From: Filimonas lacunae
Lineage (GTDB): Bacteria > Bacteroidota > Bacteroidia > Chitinophagales > Chitinophagaceae
Reading direction: 5' to 3'
DNA length: 64,000 nt
Assembly: GCF_002355595.1 (NCBI RefSeq)
Contig: NZ_AP017422.1
Coordinates: forward strand, 4,650,001 to 4,714,000
Positions within the stretch are counted from its first letter, which is position 1; every line of letters begins with the position of its first letter. The notes under the pieces are model-generated. The model was given only the letters and a program-made list of their open reading frames with translations, made no database searches and was not told the origin of the DNA. The position numbers were made by a program, and so were the translations under genes. This document shows, one piece after another, positions 27,201-37,800 of the stretch.

Positions 27201-30200
27201 TGCGGCTGCGGTATTGTTCTACTATTATTTCAGGCGCCTCCACATCCATTGGAGTGAATACAGCAGATGACTTTTTGTGCCATCCGTTACGGGTTAAATA
27301 CAAAAGCGTTACCTGCAACCTGCCCGTACTATTTTGGGGCATGGTAAAGTTGAACACCTGTATGCCATTTCCTCCTTTACGCACATAATACGCATTCTGC
27401 TGCCTGGTGCCTTTGTTGCTTTTCTGCAACCAGGCAAGATGGTAAACAGCATGCAATACACTATCTGCATGCCCTGTAAGCAAATGCAACTGCTCGCCCG
27501 GCACAACAGCCGTTTTAGGTAAATGATAAAACAAGTCGTCATTGTTATTCACAAAAGTGCCGGCTTGCTGGTCATATACCTCCACCAGGCGGCTGGTGGT
27601 GCCGGCTGTATGACCTTTTTCTATGCAAACAGCTTCTATCCTGTATTTACCGGTTTGTAATAAATGCTGCGGTACCGCTAATGGTGTTTTGGAACCCGTT
27701 TCCCATACCGTATCCAGTAACAACTGCTCTTCCGGCTCCTTTACCGTTTTGCTGACAGCAGCAGTGCTGATTTGGGGAAACCACTGCTGCCATTGCACCT
27801 GCGGATATATCCATACATCTACAGGCACTACCCAGTCGTAAGCAGGCTCTTTTATGATCTGCTGCCGGTATATCCTTACCTGTATATTCCTTTGCAATGA
27901 ACCTGCAAAATCGGATGATGCCTTAATAGCAAGCTTTGGAAAGGCTGCCTTATTAAAAGGCCCGCTGAGGTTGGTAAACGAAAGCTTTACCGGACGGCTG
28001 GATAAAGTAACCTCACTGTTTTCTTCATGGCTTTCGCCGGTTACATCCACTGCTTCGGCCTCTATACTGTACCGGGCCGAAACTTCTTCCTTCTCTGTAA
28101 TAGTGAGTGTTTGTATAGCAGTATCGATAATTTTTATTACATACTCCCCCTTTTCATTGGTGGTAACATCGCCCGCAGCTACCTTATCATTCCTTCTCTG
28201 GTCGCCGTTCCACAGGTATCGTGTTACCTTATAATTTACAGGCACATTGGCTAACGCTGCGCCGGCAAACGACCTTACTTTCACCGTTACCGCAAAACTA
28301 TCTTTGAGTTGTAAAAACTGTTTCGGCTTTTCAATAGACAGGGTAAAATCGGGACGCTTGTATTCTTCTACTTTAAAATTTTCACCCTCTATTTCTATAC
28401 TTTCCTCCACATCAAACTGCCACTCGCCGGTAGCGGCTTTGGCAGGCAGCTGAAAGGAGCCTGCAAAAGAACCAAACTCATTCAACGAAACGTACACAGA
28501 GTCTGCCTGCTTACTGAAAGCATCATTCAGCAACAGCAACAACCGGGCGCTATCTGTTTTCTCCGAAAGCTCCCGAAAGATTTTTTTGTAAAGGCCGGCT
28601 CCGACGTTTTGCCTGCTAAAAACGATGACCTCACCAGTTTGCGGATTGCGTGTTGTTACCAGCCCTTTAAAATATACCTTTTGTCCGGGGCGATAAATAG
28701 CCCTGTCGGTATACATCATCAAATGCATCTGGTCTTTATGATAATCTACCGGGTTGTCAAACGCTTCTTTATCATATACTTTATCGGGGATCACAGGCGT
28801 GGCATATCTTATCGCTTTTACCAAGGTATCGCCCGGTATGCTGATATAGGCATCCCCTTCTTTTGCATAGGTAAGCGTAACACTGCCATCTTTGTTAACC
28901 GGGTAGGTTTTATCCTGGTAAGTGATGACTGCATTGGTTTGTGGCGCAGTGGTGGTACGGTTAAACACAAACCATCGCGGCGAATGATCCAGCAGGATAA
29001 GATTGGTGACCGTAATATAGGCAAACCCAATATAGTCGGAATCTACCTGCGATAAAAGAGAATCGGAATACATCACCGCGTAATGCCCCGCAGGCAATGC
29101 CGGAAACTTCAGTAACATATTATGCCACTGGTAATCGTTTTGGGCAGGCAATGAAAACAGTGTGTCCCATACCGGTTTTGCCTGTGCCCATTGCCGCTCT
29201 GCATCTTTATTCCCGGGATACAACGGGTAAGGATTGGCATAGATGTTCACTATTTTTACATACAAACGGGGGGCATTGCGAAAATTGCAGAAAACAGGAA
29301 TATCCTCCCCGGTTTTATACGTATCGTGCATATCCAGCGAAAATCCATTGACAGCAGCCTGTTGCTGCTGCTGCAACAGCTGCTGCCTGATATAAGGAAA
29401 ACTGTCTATTAGCAACTGGTGCTGCTGGTACAACTGCTTTGCTATTACCAGGTTCCAACGGTATGCTGTATCAAATTGTCCATAATAAGCATATCCGCCC
29501 CAGCCTACCCGGCTGCTGGCTTTGTAAAGGGGATTATACTGTGCCGCCGAGGCATACAGCATAGCAGTTTGCTGATACACGCCATGCACTTTTACAAGGG
29601 GGTTGGATGATTGCACCAGCGTTTGCAGGTATTGTTTATATTGTACCCTGGTGGCAGAATCGCTATATGCGTGCTGACTTACATATTTCCTGAGCAACGA
29701 CTCTATATAATAATACACCTCTTTATCTTCTTTATGCCATAGCATCCATTCTTTATAGGTATGCAGTATCGCTTTTGCATTGGCCTCCTGAGCCAGCTCA
29801 CTATCCGGTAAAGCCACAAAAGCATCCGGCGAAAGGGTAAGCCAGTTGGGCTGTAGCACCTGAAAATTGGGATACCCGGCCTGTTGCTGCCCTTCCAGTA
29901 CCGCCACATACATAATATCAGCCGTAGAAGGCGGAAACAATAGTATCAGCGGGGTACGTATCAACCATACCAACGACGCAGCGGTGACAGCACCAAAACG
30001 CTTACTCAGCACCAGGGCGCTATCCAGGTGCCACTGTGCAAGACTGTCTAACTGATTTTGCTCCAGCATTCCATACCGGATACCATCGCCCGAACCCCTA
30101 AACAGTATTTTATTGTGGCGGTGAAAAAACTGTTGCTTAAAAGTATAGATGCGTTGGGCCTTTAGCACGTGCATAATCATTTTAAGCATGGCCGGCGACC

Positions 30201-30498
30201 CGGCATTTTGCAGAACGCTATCAGCAAAACCCATATTCTTAAAAAACAGCGTGTCTTCGGTAGTAAGGTCTTTTACCTGCATGTGGTAATACATACACCT
30301 GCCCACCACCGCCCAGTTGCCCAGCCGGGCGGCTTGCTGCTGGTGTAATTGTAAATCACTGTCCAGCACCTGTAAATGATTTTTGTGGCGGATATCTTCC
30401 TCTGCCCGTTCCCAGGTAAAAGGCTTTTTCTCCTGTAAAAAAGCAGTGAATGGCAAGCATAAGCCAATCAGTAGTAAAAGGGTTGCCCAAACTTTCAT
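24271..30498 (-). CDS. Giant alpha-2-macroglobulin family protein with TonB-plug-like insert
   Basis: About 2075 residues from the ATG at 30498, chosen because MKVWATLLLLIGLCLPF is a signal peptide; the longer frame adds 22 unlikely residues. A helical N-terminal region (about 30-400) is followed by macroglobulin domains, with the MG2 start MYTDRAIYRPGQKVYFKG near 595. Residues about 1199-1308 resemble a TonB-receptor plug (ALQGRIPGLAIEQG, VVAVGYGATKKSNLTGSV, AIYGSRAANGVVVIST). The A2M domain resumes at FRISFTMPESVTEWNWKMMV. The thioester motif CAEQ (C1552 in PYGCAEQTF) is intact, so it can probably trap proteases covalently. No lipobox is seen. It is divergent from the polyphosphate operon and not obviously cotranscribed with the XrtN genes. 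Confidence 0.88.
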   Translation of the reverse strand: MKVWATLLLLIGLCLPFTAFLQEKKPFTWERAEEDIRHKNHLQVLDSDLQLHQQQAARLGNWAVVGRCMYYHMQVKDLTTEDTLFFKNMGFADSVLQNAGSPAMLKMIMHVLKAQRIYTFKQQFFHRHNKILFRGSGDGIRYGMLEQNQLDSLAQWHLDSALVLSKRFGAVTAASLVWLIRTPLILLFPPSTADIMYVAVLEGQQQAGYPNFQVLQPNWLTLSPDAFVALPDSELAQEANAKAILHTYKEWMLWHKEDKEVYYYIESLLRKYVSQHAYSDSATRVQYKQYLQTLVQSSNPLVKVHGVYQQTAMLYASAAQYNPLYKASSRVGWGGYAYYGQFDTAYRWNLVIAKQLYQQHQLLIDSFPYIRQQLLQQQQQAAVNGFSLDMHDTYKTGEDIPVFCNFRNAPRLYVKIVNIYANPYPLYPGNKDAERQWAQAKPVWDTLFSLPAQNDYQWHNMLLKFPALPAGHYAVMYSDSLLSQVDSDYIGFAYITVTNLILLDHSPRWFVFNRTTTAPQTNAVITYQDKTYPVNKDGSVTLTYAKEGDAYISIPGDTLVKAIRYATPVIPDKVYDKEAFDNPVDYHKDQMHLMMYTDRAIYRPGQKVYFKGLVTTRNPQTGEVIVFSRQNVGAGLYKKIFRELSEKTDSARLLLLLNDAFSKQADSVYVSLNEFGSFAGSFQLPAKAATGEWQFDVEESIEIEGENFKVEEYKRPDFTLSIEKPKQFLQLKDSFAVTVKVRSFAGAALANVPVNYKVTRYLWNGDQRRNDKVAAGDVTTNEKGEYVIKIIDTAIQTLTITEKEEVSARYSIEAEAVDVTGESHEENSEVTLSSRPVKLSFTNLSGPFNKAAFPKLAIKASSDFAGSLQRNIQVRIYRQQIIKEPAYDWVVPVDVWIYPQVQWQQWFPQISTAAVSKTVKEPEEQLLLDTVWETGSKTPLAVPQHLLQTGKYRIEAVCIEKGHTAGTTSRLVEVYDQQAGTFVNNNDDLFYHLPKTAVVPGEQLHLLTGHADSVLHAVYHLAWLQKSNKGTRQQNAYYVRKGGNGIQVFNFTMPQNSTGRLQVTLLYLTRNGWHKKSSAVFTPMDVEAPEIIVEQYRSRMAPGSKQTFTLSVVSRQLHTQAELLTTMYDAALDQLAKHNWLSPYEDRIQYARSDWNYDVRRVINGALFMHKAITVRPDSTGKPLRWMQPVSASDEMEAGDLSNALQGRIPGLAIEQGALDEVVAVGYGATKKSNLTGSVSVVQVRGLNSFAGAYVPLIIVDGLIYEKGLDGLDPGIIADAVVLKGADATAIYGSRAANGVVVISTQGKVQFPAAPEQAPPAVIRKNFSETAFFFPQVHAGKDGLFRISFTMPESVTEWNWKMMVTTLGNKIAMAEKKVVTQLPLMIQPAMPRFLYQGDKTFFKSRITNLDTLVATGKVTCVIEDMVTGEEVTAQVLQGKALQPFQVAAQSNGSSAFAIQVPEGWLHPLKVRIAAVTPAFTDGEEHVIPILAKKVLATTQVPFVLKQANDTTIVLPALPADATPYGVGLSITPKPQAALLHALPYLAQYPYGCAEQTFNKMLAHAVALRLVQKDTALQVIAGTDKAALADMPDAPDEALMPWLRLSNANRLHQQQLVKLLDTVKAHEKISEYIHVLQGMLCSNGGISWFKGGESSEYISCYLLAGLGQLKANGVWPAYDVVAEGSFWQIVASLVKYCDEVMYQGGDYWFNWQSYLYARSWWLQQYPVPAAIQHRLESSLATFVKEPHHYGAGEQAHILSAMLRYSRGNAKLRAEALDVLSSLRERAIADPVYGVRWKELADADDLTNCSEEWMVKLAEAFEASGEYATTVDGIIQWLLQAKYDHQWSTTKATGDAVSLLVKQRQGVVAAPVQLQAQAANGYALQVTDNVVSGQLYAFDSSQGKALPATVTIRKTTGEAAGVWQYYYFTAQPPVSTAEGALSITRSLQRFHKTTGTWQTITNDTVLHIADKIRVTLTIQTSRQLKYAFVEDYRAACMEPSAVESGYQYGNGFGYYLSVRDASMQFFAEKIPAGLSALSYECVINRDGNFHTAPATLQCMYQPQMKAYSNNLQYKVVE

Positions 30499-30717
30499 TG
30501 GAATGGTTTTAGAAATGATGCAAGCGAACCTGTAATTACACATATTTTCTCCTGATTTTTCCATTCGGGACTTTTATTGGTATAATTATTCCTTTTTGCA
30601 TGATAAAAATGCCCAAATTCAGCAAGGGACATCGCTGGCATCTGAAAGATAAATACCTTAGCATGACAAGGTAAAAAGGCAGTTCCGGTCTTTGTTATCA
30701 ATTAGACAAAAGAATAT

Positions 30718-31923
30718 ATGAATTATACAACGCTTCTGGAAGAAGTGAAGCAATACGCCCTTCATTTCTTTAAATCGCATGAGGAAAACCCGTTTCTCTA
30801 CCACAACCAGGACCATACCGAGCAGGTGGTGAAAGCAGCCACCCAAATGGCCAGTTATTACCAGTTGAACGATCGCGACGTTTTTATAGTGCTTACCGCA
30901 GCCTGGTTTCACGACATGGGCTATTATACCGGTCCGGCAGAAGGGCATGAAAAGAATGCCGCCGACCTGGCAGCCGTGTTTTTACGTCAGCATGGCGTAG
31001 ACGAAGCCGATATTACCGAAGTACAGCAATGTATTATGGCCACCTGTATGAACGGCCAAACACCTGCCGGCCTGAAAGCCCAGATTGTAACCGATGCCGA
31101 TTTGTTCCACTGGGGTACCGACGATTTTGCCGAGCGCAATAAACTGATGCGGAAAGAAGCGGAAGCCCGTTTAAATAAAAAGATCTCCAAAGAAGACTGG
31201 CAGCGTGGTACCATTAAACTGCTGAGCAGCCATCATTTTAAAACCACCTACGGCCAGCAGATACTGGAGCCTAAAAAGCAAAAGAACCTGGAAAAGCTGC
31301 GGATGAAGTTTGAAGAGGAGGCCACACCTATTAATATCAGCACCAAACCGGTATCGTTACCCGAAGCGGTTACCAGTAAAAAAACGAAAGACCGCCCCGA
31401 AAAAGGCGTGGAAACCATGTTTCGCATCAGCTCGGGCAACAATCAGCGTTTGAGTGATATGGCAGATAACAAAGCCCATATCATGATCTCTACCACTTCC
31501 ATTATCCTGTCGGTGATATTGAGTGTGCTGTTGCGCAAGCTGGAAGATAACCCGCACCTGATTATCCCCACCATGCTGTTGCTGGTAGTGTGCGTTACCA
31601 CCATGGTATTTGCTATACTGGCTACCCGTCCTAACTTATCGGACGGCACTTTTACCCAGCAGGACATTGATAATAAAAAAGTGAACCTGTTGTTTTTTGG
31701 CAACTTTTACCGCATGAGCTATGACGAATATGCCAACGGTATGAACGCGATGATGAACGACCGCGACTTTTTATACGGCAGCCTTACCAAAGACGTGTAT
31801 TCGCAGGGGGTGGTGTTGAGCCGTAAATACCGTTTACTGCGCAAAGCCTACGATATTTTCATGTTTGGTATTGTTTTATCGGTAGTAGCCTTTGCCTTTG
31901 CCACCATCATCTTTGGACATTAA
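30718..31923 (+). CDS. HD-domain protein fused to Pycsar-effector-like membrane domain
   Basis: A 401-residue protein in two parts. Residues about 1-165 form an HD phosphohydrolase domain: H33 (YHNQDHTEQV), the HD pair H65/D66 (AAWFHDMGYY) and a distal Asp in IVTDADLFHWG, so the metal ligands look complete. After a basic linker, residues about 245-401 carry SDMADNKAHIMISTTSIILS and three hydrophobic helices, the pattern of the DUF5706 'Pycsar system effector family'. In Pycsar defence, such membrane proteins are triggered by cyclic nucleotides. Here the domain sits with an HD hydrolase, 15 bp upstream of ppk1. A role in nucleotide signalling is likely; a defence role is only a possibility. 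Confidence 0.85.
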   Translation: MNYTTLLEEVKQYALHFFKSHEENPFLYHNQDHTEQVVKAATQMASYYQLNDRDVFIVLTAAWFHDMGYYTGPAEGHEKNAADLAAVFLRQHGVDEADITEVQQCIMATCMNGQTPAGLKAQIVTDADLFHWGTDDFAERNKLMRKEAEARLNKKISKEDWQRGTIKLLSSHHFKTTYGQQILEPKKQKNLEKLRMKFEEEATPINISTKPVSLPEAVTSKKTKDRPEKGVETMFRISSGNNQRLSDMADNKAHIMISTTSIILSVILSVLLRKLEDNPHLIIPTMLLLVVCVTTMVFAILATRPNLSDGTFTQQDIDNKKVNLLFFGNFYRMSYDEYANGMNAMMNDRDFLYGSLTKDVYSQGVVLSRKYRLLRKAYDIFMFGIVLSVVAFAFATIIFGH

Positions 31924-31938
31924 TATTGATACAACAGC

Positions 31939-33963
31939 ATGGAAGAGTATTTCTTTAACCGTGATATCAGCTGGCTATATTTTAACGAAAGGGTTTTGAA
32001 CGAAGCGGCTTCAGAAACAGTGCCCCTGCTGGAAAGGGTTAAATTCCTTTCTATCTATTCCAGCAACCTGGATGAATTTTACCGGGTGCGTATGCCTGCC
32101 TTGCGGGCATTGGAAAAAGTGACCAAAGAAAAAAACACACTGCCTTATGAAGAAGCTGCCGCCCTTATTAACCGGCAGCAACAGCAATATGGCGATATAT
32201 TGAACAATAGCATTATTCCCGCTTTACAGCAATACGGCTATACTTTTATTAATAATGACGCCCTGCCCGAAAGCGTTGCACAAAACAGTACCCAGTGGTT
32301 TTATAACCAGGTGGCCGGCTTTTTACAGCCGGTGCTGTTGCAAATGGGCAGGAACGACTTTTTTCCGGAGAACAACCAGTTATACCAGTTAGTGGTGGTG
32401 CAGTATGAAAATGCTGCTGAACAGCTATACCTGGTAAACATACCCGTGGCCAACGTAGGACGTTTTTACAAAGCTTCTAATGGCGAAGGTGTGTATATCA
32501 TTTTTGTGGAAGACATTATACGTCATCACCTGCCCCATGTGTTTCCCGGAGCTACTATACATGGCGCCTGGAACATTAAGATTACCCGTGATGCGGAGTT
32601 AGACCTGCAGGATGAGTATGGTGAAGACCTGGCAGATAAAATGGAGAAGCAACTGGTAAAACGCGACTATGGTTTTGCCACCCGCTTTTTATACCCGCCA
32701 GACATGCCCCTGCGCCATCTACAATACCTGGTGCAATTGTTTAACCTGAACAAAGCTTCTATTGTAGAAGGCGGCAGGCATCATAACCTGAGAGACCTGG
32801 ACGCCCTGCCGGTGAGCGATAAACAGCTTACCTACCCATCGTGGGCACCCGCCCCTGATGGTATGCACTTGCAGAACACTACTTTGCTGGAAGCCATTAG
32901 CGAGCGCGACCGGGTGATACATGCCCCCTATCAGAGCTACGACAGCATTCTGCGCTTTTTTAACGAGGCGGCCATGAACCCTGATGTGGAGGAAGTATAC
33001 ACTACCTTATACCGGGTGGCCAGCAACTCCCGCATAGCCCAGGCGCTGATCAGCGCTGCCCGCAACGGTAAAAAGGTATCGGTGCTGGTGGAACTGAAAG
33101 CCCGTTTTGACGAAGCCAATAACATACGCTGGGCTAAAAAGATGAAGGCGGCAGGCGTTAAAATACTCTACAGCAGCAATGCCTTAAAAGTACACGCCAA
33201 AATAGCGCTGGTAAAAAGAAAGCATGCTACCCTGCCCTACCTGGGCCTGCTGGCAACCGGCAACCTCAACGAAACAACCGCCCGTTTTTATACCGATCAT
33301 ATTTTACTCACCGCCCACCAGGCGATGCTGGCGGAGATGAAGCAGCTTTTTACCTTTTTAACCAAACGCAAAAAGCCGGAGCAGGAAGATGCGATTAACT
33401 TTACCCATTTGCTGGTTGCGCAGTTTAACCTGCAACGACAGTTTTTAGCACTGATTGACCGGGAAATAGCCAACGCGCAGCAGCAATTGCCGGCAGCTAT
33501 TACTATTAAGATGAACAACCTGGAAGAAGCCGTGCTCATTAAAAAATTATACGAGGCTTCGAACGCAGGGGTGAAAATCACTTTAATAGTACGCAGCATT
33601 TGCCGCCTGGTGCCGGGCATTCCTGGTATGAGCGAAAACATTACTATTAAAAGAATTGTAGACCGCTACCTGGAGCATGGACGCGTGTTTATTTTTCATA
33701 ACAACGGAACGCCTGAAGTGTATATGGGTTCGGCTGACTGGATGAACCGCAATATATACCGCCGCATAGAAGTATGCTTCCCGGTATATGATGCCGCCAT
33801 TCAGCAGCAGCTGCAGCAGATCATCGCCCTGCAAACTTCCGACAATGTGCAGGCCGTATGGATCAACAGTCAGTTACAGAACGTACCTGTTACCGCAGAA
33901 GAGCCGCTGATACGTTCGCAGGAAGCGATCTATCAATTATTACTTAACACTACTACCTTATGA
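31939..33963 (+). CDS. ppk1: Polyphosphate kinase 1
   Basis: A 674-residue enzyme of typical length. The N-terminus FNRDISWLYFNERVLNEA and SSNLDEFYRVRMPALRA are diagnostic. The two catalytic-domain histidines are H419 (LKVHAKIALV, the autophosphorylated residue by homology) and H580 (YLEHGRVFIFHN). It reversibly polymerises the terminal phosphate of ATP into polyphosphate. It starts 15 bp after the HD/Pycsar-like gene and overlaps the next gene by 4 bp (ATGA), so translation is probably coupled. Confidence 0.97.
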   Translation: MEEYFFNRDISWLYFNERVLNEAASETVPLLERVKFLSIYSSNLDEFYRVRMPALRALEKVTKEKNTLPYEEAAALINRQQQQYGDILNNSIIPALQQYGYTFINNDALPESVAQNSTQWFYNQVAGFLQPVLLQMGRNDFFPENNQLYQLVVVQYENAAEQLYLVNIPVANVGRFYKASNGEGVYIIFVEDIIRHHLPHVFPGATIHGAWNIKITRDAELDLQDEYGEDLADKMEKQLVKRDYGFATRFLYPPDMPLRHLQYLVQLFNLNKASIVEGGRHHNLRDLDALPVSDKQLTYPSWAPAPDGMHLQNTTLLEAISERDRVIHAPYQSYDSILRFFNEAAMNPDVEEVYTTLYRVASNSRIAQALISAARNGKKVSVLVELKARFDEANNIRWAKKMKAAGVKILYSSNALKVHAKIALVKRKHATLPYLGLLATGNLNETTARFYTDHILLTAHQAMLAEMKQLFTFLTKRKKPEQEDAINFTHLLVAQFNLQRQFLALIDREIANAQQQLPAAITIKMNNLEEAVLIKKLYEASNAGVKITLIVRSICRLVPGIPGMSENITIKRIVDRYLEHGRVFIFHNNGTPEVYMGSADWMNRNIYRRIEVCFPVYDAAIQQQLQQIIALQTSDNVQAVWINSQLQNVPVTAEEPLIRSQEAIYQLLLNTTTL

Positions 33964-34826
33964 TACGTCGTACCTTCATTACCATCGCTTTTTCCGGTAT
34001 TTGTGCCTTTCCTATACTGGCAGGCTGCAACATGACCAAAAAGCAGGATCCTACCCCCGCGGCCTATAACCTGAACAAACCGGAAAAATTCAGCATGCCT
34101 GAAAGCCTGCTGGAGATATCGGGCATTTCGTTTTACAAAGGCCGTCCCGACAGCATTTATTCTATACAGGACGAAAACGGCAAGCTGTTTCGTATGGCCT
34201 GGCAACAGGGCAAGCAAGCACATGCTCATTTTGGCAAAACCGGCGATTATGAAGATGTAAGCATTGTAAAAGACCAGGTGATTATTTTAAAAAGCAATGG
34301 CAGTTTGTTTCAGTTTCCTTTTACCAGCGCCACTTATCCCGAAATTGATCACGCCAAAGAATGGAAGCACCTGCTACCCAAAGGCGAATATGAAAGTATT
34401 TATGGCGACGACAGCACCGGGCTGGTATATGTACTGTGCAAAAACTGCGACCAGGATAATAACAAGAAAGTAGCATCCGGCTTCATCTTTCAGCTACAGG
34501 GCGACTCGCTGTTTGCCCAGGGCAACTTTAGCATAGATGTAGGCCAGATCAAGGATATAGCAGGCAAAGTGAAAAGAGGCTTTCGCCCTTCGGCACTGGC
34601 TAAAAACCCACTCACAGGAGAATGGTTTATTATTTCGGCCGTCAACAAAATGATAGTGATAGCCGATAGCCGGTTTACGGTAAAAGAAGTGTATCCTTTA
34701 AACGGCAACACGTTTAACCAGCCGGAAGGCATTGCTTTTGACAAGAATGGCGACCTGTATATTTCTAATGAAGGCTCGGACCTGAGCAGTGGCAATATTT
34801 TGAAATTTAAAAGACTAACCCGATAA
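33960..34826 (+). CDS. SdiA-regulated-domain lipoprotein, beta-propeller type
   Basis: This 288-residue lipoprotein has its lipobox at C23 (ILAGC). Repeating segments such as ISGISFYKGRPDSIYSIQDE and FNQPEGIAFDKNGDLYISNE are NHL/propeller-like and fit the SdiA-regulated family. No catalytic residues are evident. Its start overlaps the ppk1 stop, and it ends 11 bp before the phosphoesterase fusion gene, placing it inside the operon. It may bind a ligand or partner at the envelope; function unknown. Confidence 0.8.
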   Translation: MIRRTFITIAFSGICAFPILAGCNMTKKQDPTPAAYNLNKPEKFSMPESLLEISGISFYKGRPDSIYSIQDENGKLFRMAWQQGKQAHAHFGKTGDYEDVSIVKDQVIILKSNGSLFQFPFTSATYPEIDHAKEWKHLLPKGEYESIYGDDSTGLVYVLCKNCDQDNNKKVASGFIFQLQGDSLFAQGNFSIDVGQIKDIAGKVKRGFRPSALAKNPLTGEWFIISAVNKMIVIADSRFTVKEVYPLNGNTFNQPEGIAFDKNGDLYISNEGSDLSSGNILKFKRLTR

Positions 34827-34837
34827 TCAACCATCCG

Positions 34838-37800
34838 ATGAACAAACTGCTACCCCTACTACTGTTTGCCTTTTTAGGCAACCGTGTGCATGCACAGGAC
34901 AGCGTGCAATACCGCGTTATTTTTATAGGTGACGCCGGTGAAATGAATGCAGAACAGCAAAAATCGCTGCAACACGCCGCCAATCATATTATTACGGGCA
35001 AAACCACGGTATTATACCTGGGTGATAACGTTTACCCGCATGGCATGGGCCTGCCTGGCAGCAAAGAAGAAACTACCTCGCAACAAATATTACAATCGCA
35101 ATACCTGCCCATGCGCGCCAAAGGGGCGCCGGTATATTTTGTACCCGGCAACCACGACTGGGACAAGATGGGACCGAAAGGGCTGGCTAAAATAAAACGC
35201 CAGTGGCAATACCTGGATGAACGCGGCGATTCGTTGCTGCAACTGATACCTGCCAATGGTTGTCCTGATCCGGTAGAAATTCCTTTAACCGATAGCCTCA
35301 CTATTATCGCTTATGATAGTGAGTGGTGGTTGTTTCCTTTTAGTAAAAACAACCCGGATGGAGAATGCGCCTGTAAAACCAAAAAGGATGTGCTGATACG
35401 ACTGGCTGAATTGCAATATAAAAACAGGAACAAGATTGTACTGCTGGCATCGCACCACCCTTTTCAAAGCTATGGTGTGCATGGTGGTGTATTTACCTTC
35501 AAAGATCACCTGTTTCCCTTAACAGCCGTTAACCACAACCTGTATATCCCTTTACCGGTGATAGGCTCGTTATATCCTTTCCTGCGTTCTACCTTCACTA
35601 ACCCCGAAGATTTGAAGCATCCTTTGTATAAGGATATGAAAAAGCGCATAGATGCCGTGTTTGCTACCAACCCTAACATGATACATGTTGCCGGTCACGA
35701 ACATGGTTTGCAGTTTATCAAAGACAAAAAGCAGGTACAGGTAGTAAGCGGTGCAGGCGCTAAACACACCAATGCCAAAAAAGGAAAGTACTCGCAGTTT
35801 GCAGAAGCCACACAAGGCTATGTAACGGCCGATTTGTTGCTGAACGGCCACATGCGTTTTACCTATTATGTATACGAGAGCGATACCATACGCAATGCTT
35901 TTACCTACGAGCAGGCCTATACCCCTGTGATAGAAAAAAGTGATACCAGCCTGATAGCACAATATAAAGACAGTGTTACCGTAGCCGTGCACCCCTCGTA
36001 CGATAAGCCCGGTGGCTTTCACCGCTGGATATTTGGCGAGAACTACCGCAAGGAATGGGCAATGCCTGTAACGTTGCCGGTGATTCGCCTGTCGGAAATA
36101 CATGGCGGCCTGACGCCCCTGCAATTGGGTGGCGGCATGCAAAGTAAATCGCTGCGCCTGCAGGATAAAGAGGGTAAGGAATGGGTGATACGCAGTGTGG
36201 AGAAAACGCCGGACGCCCTGTTGCCTGCCGGTTTGCAGGATGCGTTTGCCCGCGACTGGCTGGATGATGTTACCAGCGCCCAGCATCCGTTTTCGGCCCT
36301 GAGTGTACCGCCTATTGCCAATGCCGTAAAGGTGCCGCATGCCCATCCTATTATAGGTGTGATGGCCCCTGATAAAAAGCTGGGACTGTATGAGAACATT
36401 TTTGCCAACATGGTAGTGTTGCTGGAAGAGCGGGAACCCGGTGGCGAATCGGACAACTCCGAGAAAATGAAAAAGGCCCTGTGGAAGGATAACGAAAACG
36501 ATATTAAAGCCAAAGAAATGCTGCGCGCGCGTATGCTGGATGCGTTTTTAGGCGACTGGGACCGTCACGAAGACCAATGGCGCTGGCGTAACGAAGGCAA
36601 AGGCAAGGACAAACTGTATGTAGCCGTGCCACGCGACCGCGACCAGGTGTTTCACGTTACCCAGGGTGTGCTGCCCTGGCTGGCTTCGCAGGATTATGTA
36701 TTGCCTACCCTGCGCAACTTCGACAACAAAATGGGGCATATTCAGTGGCTGCTGTTTAAAACCCGTTTTGTAAATGCCTATCCTTCTTTCCAGTTTACCC
36801 GCGCCCAGTGGCAGGAAGAAGCGAAGAAATTCCAGGAAAGTTTGACCGATTCGGTACTGGAAGCGGCATTGCGCCAGCTGCCCGCTCCTGCTTACCAGTT
36901 AAGACATCAGCAATTGATGAGCACGATGCAGGAACGCCGCAGCAGCCTGCCGGCCGCCATGGACAAATACTATTGCTTTACGCAGAAGATAGCGGACATA
37001 CAAACCAGTAATAAAAACGAACTGGTACAAATTACCGATGGTGCCAATGGAGGTTTACAGGTGCGTATATCCCGTTTAAATAAGAATAAAGAAGTGAAGG
37101 AAGAGCTGATGAACAAAACCTACGAAGCTGGTCTTACCAAAGAGGTTCGTTTATTCATTGGCAATGGTGAGGATAGTGTGATCATTGACAACAAAACCAC
37201 CGATATTAAACTGCGCATTATAGGCGGGCACGATGCCAAATCGTATAACGTAGTAGCTGCCAACCGTAAAGTGTTGTTGTACGACCGGGCTAATCAAAGT
37301 AGTTTTAACGGCGATTTCTCCCGTTTCAGAAAACGTATATCTGACGATAGCCTGAACACTGCTTTTACACCTGTAAACCTGTATAACAGCTGGATGCCCC
37401 TGGCACTGGTGGGTTTAAACAGGGATGATGGTTTTATACTGGGCGCTGGCTTCCGTCATATTAAGCAGGAAGGTTTTCGCCGTTACCCTTACTCGGTAAT
37501 GCAGCAGGTGCTGGCAGGCCATTCCTTTAGCACCGATGCGTTTTATGTAAAATACCGTGGCGAATGGATTGGCAGCCCCGGCAGACCAGACTTTATATTA
37601 AGCGCCACTGCCAAAGCTCCTAACAACACCATTAACTTTTATGGCCGTGGCAACGAATCGGAGTTTAATAAAACCGGCGATTTTGTTCGTTTTTACCGCA
37701 CCCGTTTCAGCATTTACGATGTAAATCCGGAACTGCGCTGGAGAAGCCAGGGCAACAAATCGAGCGTTAGCATTGGTCCTGCGCTGGAATATTACGAATT

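Noticed and set aside
29355-29400. CTG-rich microsatellite
   Set aside because: It encodes a short Gln run (LLQQQQQ) inside the macroglobulin gene and is explained by codon use.
30718-31923. A complete Pycsar defence operon
   Set aside because: No stand-alone PycC-type cyclase is adjacent. The cyclase-like candidate is a large GAF protein with a missing catalytic Asn, so a defence claim is not supported.
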